DNA from: Acetobacteraceae bacterium | GTDB taxonomy: Bacteria; Pseudomonadota; Alphaproteobacteria; Acetobacterales; Acetobacteraceae | Direction: 5' to 3' | Length of the DNA: 17,529 bases | Assembly: GCA_030039695.1 (NCBI GenBank) | Contig: JASHVB010000556.1 | Location: forward strand, 1-17,529 | Shown here: one piece after another, positions 14,331-17,529 of the stretch | Layout of the letters: each line of letters starts with the position of its first letter | How positions within the stretch are numbered: position 1 is the first letter of the stretch | Translations under genes and position numbers: made by a program | The notes under the pieces: generated by a model | Told to the model about the DNA's origin: nothing | Databases searched by the model: none | What the model saw: only the letters and a program-made list of their open reading frames with translations

Positions 14331-15151
14331 CCGACGTCGCGGCCAGCGGGTCACCGGAACTGCCGCCGCCGGCGCATCGCGAGGCGGGCCGGAGCAACAC
14401 CAAATCTTGCCGCGCCGCCAGATTCGGACACTGCGCTCAGGCCAACCTGGCTGGCATTCATCATGCACAGGTCGGCACTGGTCACCGGACCCGCTAGCAG
14501 CAAATCCAGCCGACAGCCGTTGCCAAGGCGATCGAAATTGCTGGCGTAGGCAATGACAGCATGTCGCTGGAATTCTCGGCGACGTGAGCGTCATCGGACC
14601 AGCCCCATGCGCCCGCAAGCATGACGATGTGCTGTCGGTGATGCGGGCACTGCCGGCGGATCGTCCGCATCTCTTAACCCGCGAGGGTGGCGCTCGCGGT
14701 GACCGCCAGAATGTTTCCGAAGCCGCCAGTGACATAGTCGCCATTGTTGCACTGCCTGAAGCCCGCACGGCAGAAGCTCGGCGTAATCACGACGGGGAAA
14801 TCGACAGTGACCAGCGTGCCCGCCGACGCGGTTCTTCCGCTCAGCGACGTGGCAAGGACAGCGAGCGATGACAGCGACAAGGCGGCACGTTGGTCGGAAC
14901 TCCTGCCGGCTTGAAGCTCATTGCGCGACGTGACACACGCGACACGGTACTTTCCGTTGAATAATGATCTGAACTGGCTGCCCGGGCATACTTCTCGGCT
15001 CGCGCCAGACTCCCAGAATTTCCCTGCACCTCACCGCTCGGACGGTGCTCCCGCGCCCTCAGTGCTTGAACGGGACAAGAGGCCGACCAACTTGTGCGTC
15101 ACCTCGATCAAGCTATTCGCTTCTGTACTCGCCCGATTTAATCTTCCTCCC
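14331..15151. other. Long gene-poor region between epimerase and rarA
   Basis: About 820 bases hold no gene I can defend. Minus-strand fragments with protein-like composition occur in more than one frame: the signal-peptide-like piece at 14674-14880, and a stretch open from 14590 to a stop at 14351-14353 ('HAVIAYASNFDRLGNGCRL' and onward to 'RRRRQF'). They could be parts of one decayed exported-protein gene. The rarA frame stays open upstream to a TTG at 14921, but that 77-codon extension shows no family resemblance. Confidence 0.4.
14674..14880 (-). pseudogene. Possible fragment of an exported protein
   Basis: The frame from a TTG at 14880 encodes a signal-peptide-like start ('LSSLAVLATSLSGRTASAG') and then a beta-rich segment ('TLVTVDFPVVITPSFCRAGF') with two cysteines, ending at TAA after 68 codons. 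A better start, ATG 14921 (MSFKPAG...), lies upstream in another frame that overlaps it, so a one-base frameshift could have split an original gene. There is no ribosome binding site for either start. Family not recognised. Confidence 0.27.
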
Positions 15152-16498
15152 GTGCCTCCCAAACCCGCCCCACCTGCCGATCTCTTCGGTCCCGCCACCT
15201 CTGCGGAACCCATCGCCGCGCCGTCGGCCGCGCGTCCGCTCGCCGACCGCTTGCGCCCCCGCTCGCTCGACGAGGTCGTCGGCCAGGACCATCTCGTCGG
15301 CTCCGACGGAACGCTCGGCCGCATGCTGTCGCGCGGTTCACTCACCTCGCTGATCCTCTGGGGACCGCCCGGAGTGGGCAAAACTACGATCGCGCGCTTG
15401 CTTGCCGCTCGCGCTGGTTTGCATTTCGTGCAGATCTCAGCGGTGTTCTCGGGCGTAGCCGACCTCAAGCGCGTGTTCGAGGAAGCAGCCCGCCGCCGCC
15501 GCACCGGCGACAGCACGCTGTTGTTCGTCGACGAAATCCACCGGTTCAATCGCGCCCAGCAGGATGGCTTCCTGTCGGTGGTAGAAGACGGGACCATCAC
15601 ATTGATCGGCGCGACCACGGAGAACCCCTCCTTCGAGCTGAACGGCGCGCTGCTCTCGCGTTGCCAGGTGCTGGTGTTGCGCCGGCTCGACGACACCGCG
15701 CTGGGGCTGCTGCTGGCCCGCGCTGAGACCGAGCTCGGCCGCGTCCTGCCGCTCGATCCGGCGGCTCGCGCGGCGCTACGCGCCATGGCCGACGGCGACG
15801 GGCGCTACGTCCTCAACATAGCGGAACAGATCGCCGCCTTGCCGTCGGATACGCCGCCGATGAACGCCGCGGCGCTGTCCAGCCTGATCGCGAAGCGTGC
15901 CGCGCTCTACGACAAGGACCGCGAAGAGCACTACAACCTGATTTCCGCGCTGCATAAGTCGCTGCGCGGGTCAGATCCTGACGCGGCCTTGTACTGGTTC
16001 GCACGCATGCTGAACGCCGGCGAGGACCCACGCTACATCGCTCGCCGCCTTACCCGCTTCGCCACGGAAGACATAGGTATGGCCGATCCGAACGCGTTGA
16101 CGCAGGCGCTCGCCGGGTGGGAAACTTACGAACGGCTCGGCTCGCCGGAAGGCGAGCTGGCACTGGCGCAGGTCGTAGTCTATCTCGGCACCGCACCGAA
16201 ATCGAATGCGCTCTACACCGCGCTCGGTGCCGCGCGCGCGGCGGCCAAGGCCTCCGGATCGCTGATGCCGCCAGCGCATATCGTCAATGCGCCGACCAAG
16301 CTGATGGAGCAGCTTGGGTACGGTGCGGGGTATCAGTACGACCACGAGGCGCAGGATTCGTTCTCAGGACAAAACTACTTTCCCGACGGCATGCCACGCC
16401 CGCAGTTCTACTGCCCCGCCGACCGCGGCTTCGAACGAGAAATCGCCAAACGCCTCGAATATTGGACAAATCTGCGTACTGAGCGCCAACCACGGTAA
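15152..16498 (+). CDS. rarA: Replication-associated recombination protein A (RarA/MgsA, AAA+ ATPase)
   Basis: RarA is a clamp-loader-like AAA+ ATPase that acts at stalled replication forks together with SSB and recombination proteins. From GTG 15152 it has 448 residues, matching the family. It begins with a proline-rich leader ending in 'PPADLFGP', then 'RPLADRLRPRSLDEVVGQDHL'. Walker A is 'GPPGVGKTT' (71-79), Walker B is 'LLFVDEIHRFNRAQQ' (123-137), and sensor 1 is 'GATTENPSFE'. The C-terminal MgsA part has 'HYNLISALHKSLRGSDPDAA', 'RRLTRFATEDIGMADP' and 'GYGAGYQYDHEAQDSFSGQ'. No Shine-Dalgarno sequence is seen before the GTG. An upstream in-frame TTG (14921) would add 77 unconserved residues. 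Confidence 0.95.
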   Translation: MPPKPAPPADLFGPATSAEPIAAPSAARPLADRLRPRSLDEVVGQDHLVGSDGTLGRMLSRGSLTSLILWGPPGVGKTTIARLLAARAGLHFVQISAVFSGVADLKRVFEEAARRRRTGDSTLLFVDEIHRFNRAQQDGFLSVVEDGTITLIGATTENPSFELNGALLSRCQVLVLRRLDDTALGLLLARAETELGRVLPLDPAARAALRAMADGDGRYVLNIAEQIAALPSDTPPMNAAALSSLIAKRAALYDKDREEHYNLISALHKSLRGSDPDAALYWFARMLNAGEDPRYIARRLTRFATEDIGMADPNALTQALAGWETYERLGSPEGELALAQVVVYLGTAPKSNALYTALGAARAAAKASGSLMPPAHIVNAPTKLMEQLGYGAGYQYDHEAQDSFSGQNYFPDGMPRPQFYCPADRGFEREIAKRLEYWTNLRTERQPR

Positions 16499-16930
16499 CT
16501 AAGCCACGAGGTGCTGCGGGTTATCGCGCCACTTGTTGTACCACGGATTTCATGACCTGCGGTTTAACTCTGCGTCTGTGTCGAGCGTTGACCGAGCCTG
16601 TACGGAGCTGACAGGTCTTCGAACTCGCGTGCGGATCGAACATCGGCGATGCAGACGAGCCGGGCCTCATCCCGTCTGGCGCGCAGCAATCGTGCCATCG
16701 GATCGTGCCCGTCTCTGGCGCGACGGCGACACTGCTCAGGTTCGCCCCGCCGTTCGACTCCCAGTACCACATCGCTGTTGGCATCGATGCCCGGGTCCGG
16801 CAGCCGGTGGGCGCCCGCGTTCATTTGCGCCGGGACGGCGCGAACCTTGACGCCGACCACGCCTGGCCTCGCCTCACTCCCAGCTGCGCCGACCCTGGCC
16901 CTCGCAATGACGGGCGGACGCTGCGTCTCG
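16499..16930. other. Gene-poor region between convergent rarA and dehydrogenase genes
   Basis: About 430 bases without a convincing gene or terminator. One plus-strand frame from about 16640 reads 'NIGDADEPGLIPSGAQQS' and later 'GARVHLRRDGANLDADHAW'. This faintly recalls small cupin proteins (…PGLIPPGA… and a late NHAW motif), but the metal-binding histidines are missing and no start is clear, so at best it is a remnant. On the minus strand CCCGTCATTGCGAGGGCC (about 16901-16918) resembles the beginning of a widespread intergenic repeat (GTCATTGCGAG), here only once. Confidence 0.3.
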
Positions 16931-17529
16931 CTACCCACGCAGCAACGCTGCTGCGATCCGTTCCCGCGTCAACGGCATGTCGCGAATCCGCGTGCCCAGC
17001 GCATGCGCAACCGCATTGCCGAGCGCCGCAGCCGTTGGACCGAACGTGCACTCGCCCATGCCGAGCGTAGGCAGATCAGGCGCATGCACCAGCTCCGTGC
17101 TGATCTCCGGGACTTCGGAGAATTTCAGGATCGGATAGCTGTCCCAGTCCAGCGATGTGACACCGGTTTGGTCGACCTTTACTTGTTCCTTCAGGGTCAT
17201 GCTGATCGCTTGTACGATGCCGCCGTCCAGCTGATTCTTCGCTCCGTCCGGGTTGATCACGAGTCCCGCATCAGCGCAGCACCAGGCCCGTTTGACGCGG
17301 ACTTCTTGCTCCACCTCGACTTCCAGCGCGACCGCGGCGTATGCCGCCTTGTTCTTGTAGCGAGCCCAGCCAAGGCCGAGGCCGCGCCCGGTGCCCGCCG
17401 ATCCGCGCGACGCCCAGCCGCAACGATCGGCCACGTTCTGCAGCACGTGCCGTGCACGCGCGTCCGACAGCATCGACAAACGATATTCCAGCGGATCGAC
17501 GCCCCCGCGTTCAGCCAGTTCGTCCATGA
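16931..17529 (-). CDS. Molybdopterin-binding xanthine/aldehyde dehydrogenase large subunit (C-terminal part, cut by window)
   Basis: The gene enters from the right edge; about 199 residues before TAG 16931 are visible. This is the end of the molybdenum cofactor-binding subunit of the xanthine oxidase/isoquinoline 1-oxidoreductase family, which hydroxylates aldehydes or heterocycles. 'MDELAERGGVDPLEYRLSML' is the usual family segment after the start of the last third. 'DAGLVINPDGAKNQLDGGIVQ' lies in the cofactor domain. 'GMGECTFGPTAAALGNAVAHA' contains the catalytic glutamate, Glu159 of the visible part. The final 'LPTLGMGE...MPLTRERI' end is typical. 'MTLKEQVKVDQTGVTSLDWDSY' fits the IorB-like branch. 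The substrate cannot be named without the small subunit and the rest of the gene. Confidence 0.93.
   Translation of the reverse strand, partial: MDELAERGGVDPLEYRLSMLSDARARHVLQNVADRCGWASRGSAGTGRGLGLGWARYKNKAAYAAVALEVEVEQEVRVKRAWCCADAGLVINPDGAKNQLDGGIVQAISMTLKEQVKVDQTGVTSLDWDSYPILKFSEVPEISTELVHAPDLPTLGMGECTFGPTAAALGNAVAHALGTRIRDMPLTRERIAAALLRG

Noticed and set aside
1..17529. tRNA genes, CRISPR arrays, insertion sequences, phage attachment sites
   Set aside because: No tRNA-like cloverleaf, no regularly spaced repeats, no transposase or integrase motifs and no long terminal inverted repeats were seen.

Overview
The window is GC-rich and densely coded, and reads like the chromosome of an alphaproteobacterium. 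My best guess is Rhodospirillales, near Acetobacteraceae. This rests on the proline-rich 'PPADLFG' N-terminus of RarA, the ScsB/DsbD form, the AbgB-type hydrolase and the general codon style. It is inference from remembered family resemblance, not from a search. I see no tRNA, no CRISPR array and no intact mobile element.

Layout. At 1-972 is the 3' part of a glycosylasparaginase-type Ntn-hydrolase. It converges on a class III CoA-transferase (1007-2173, minus). A roughly 400-base gap leads to a plus-strand pair: an orphan single-domain response regulator (2573-2974) and an aldose-1-epimerase-like protein (3021-3902). From 7858 down to 3909 runs a minus-strand cluster: tag (3-methyladenine DNA glycosylase I), an AbgB-like M20 amidohydrolase, a MetE-C-like zinc methyltransferase, and a heavily broken MHS-family MFS transporter. 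The hydrolase, methyltransferase and transporter look like a former uptake-and-breakdown unit whose transporter has died. The hydrolase start is tightly linked to the end of tag.

From 7929 to about 8970 is a gene-poor stretch with low-confidence small ORFs. It also holds the most unusual signals of the window: two short palindromes, a 10-bp GC-rich hairpin, and a 21-codon minus-strand ORF. That ORF is preceded by a 15-nt Shine-Dalgarno sequence fully complementary to the end of 16S rRNA. recG follows (plus), then a ScsB/DsbD-type thiol:disulfide reductant conductor, an NAD-dependent epimerase/dehydratase, and rarA. Between the last two (14331-15151) lies a non-coding or decayed stretch. After rarA comes about 430 bases without a convincing gene. 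The window ends in the C-terminal third of a molybdopterin-binding xanthine/aldehyde dehydrogenase subunit (minus, cut by the window edge).

Most intact genes are ordinary housekeeping or metabolic genes. The interest lies in the decayed transporter and in the recG-upstream region.
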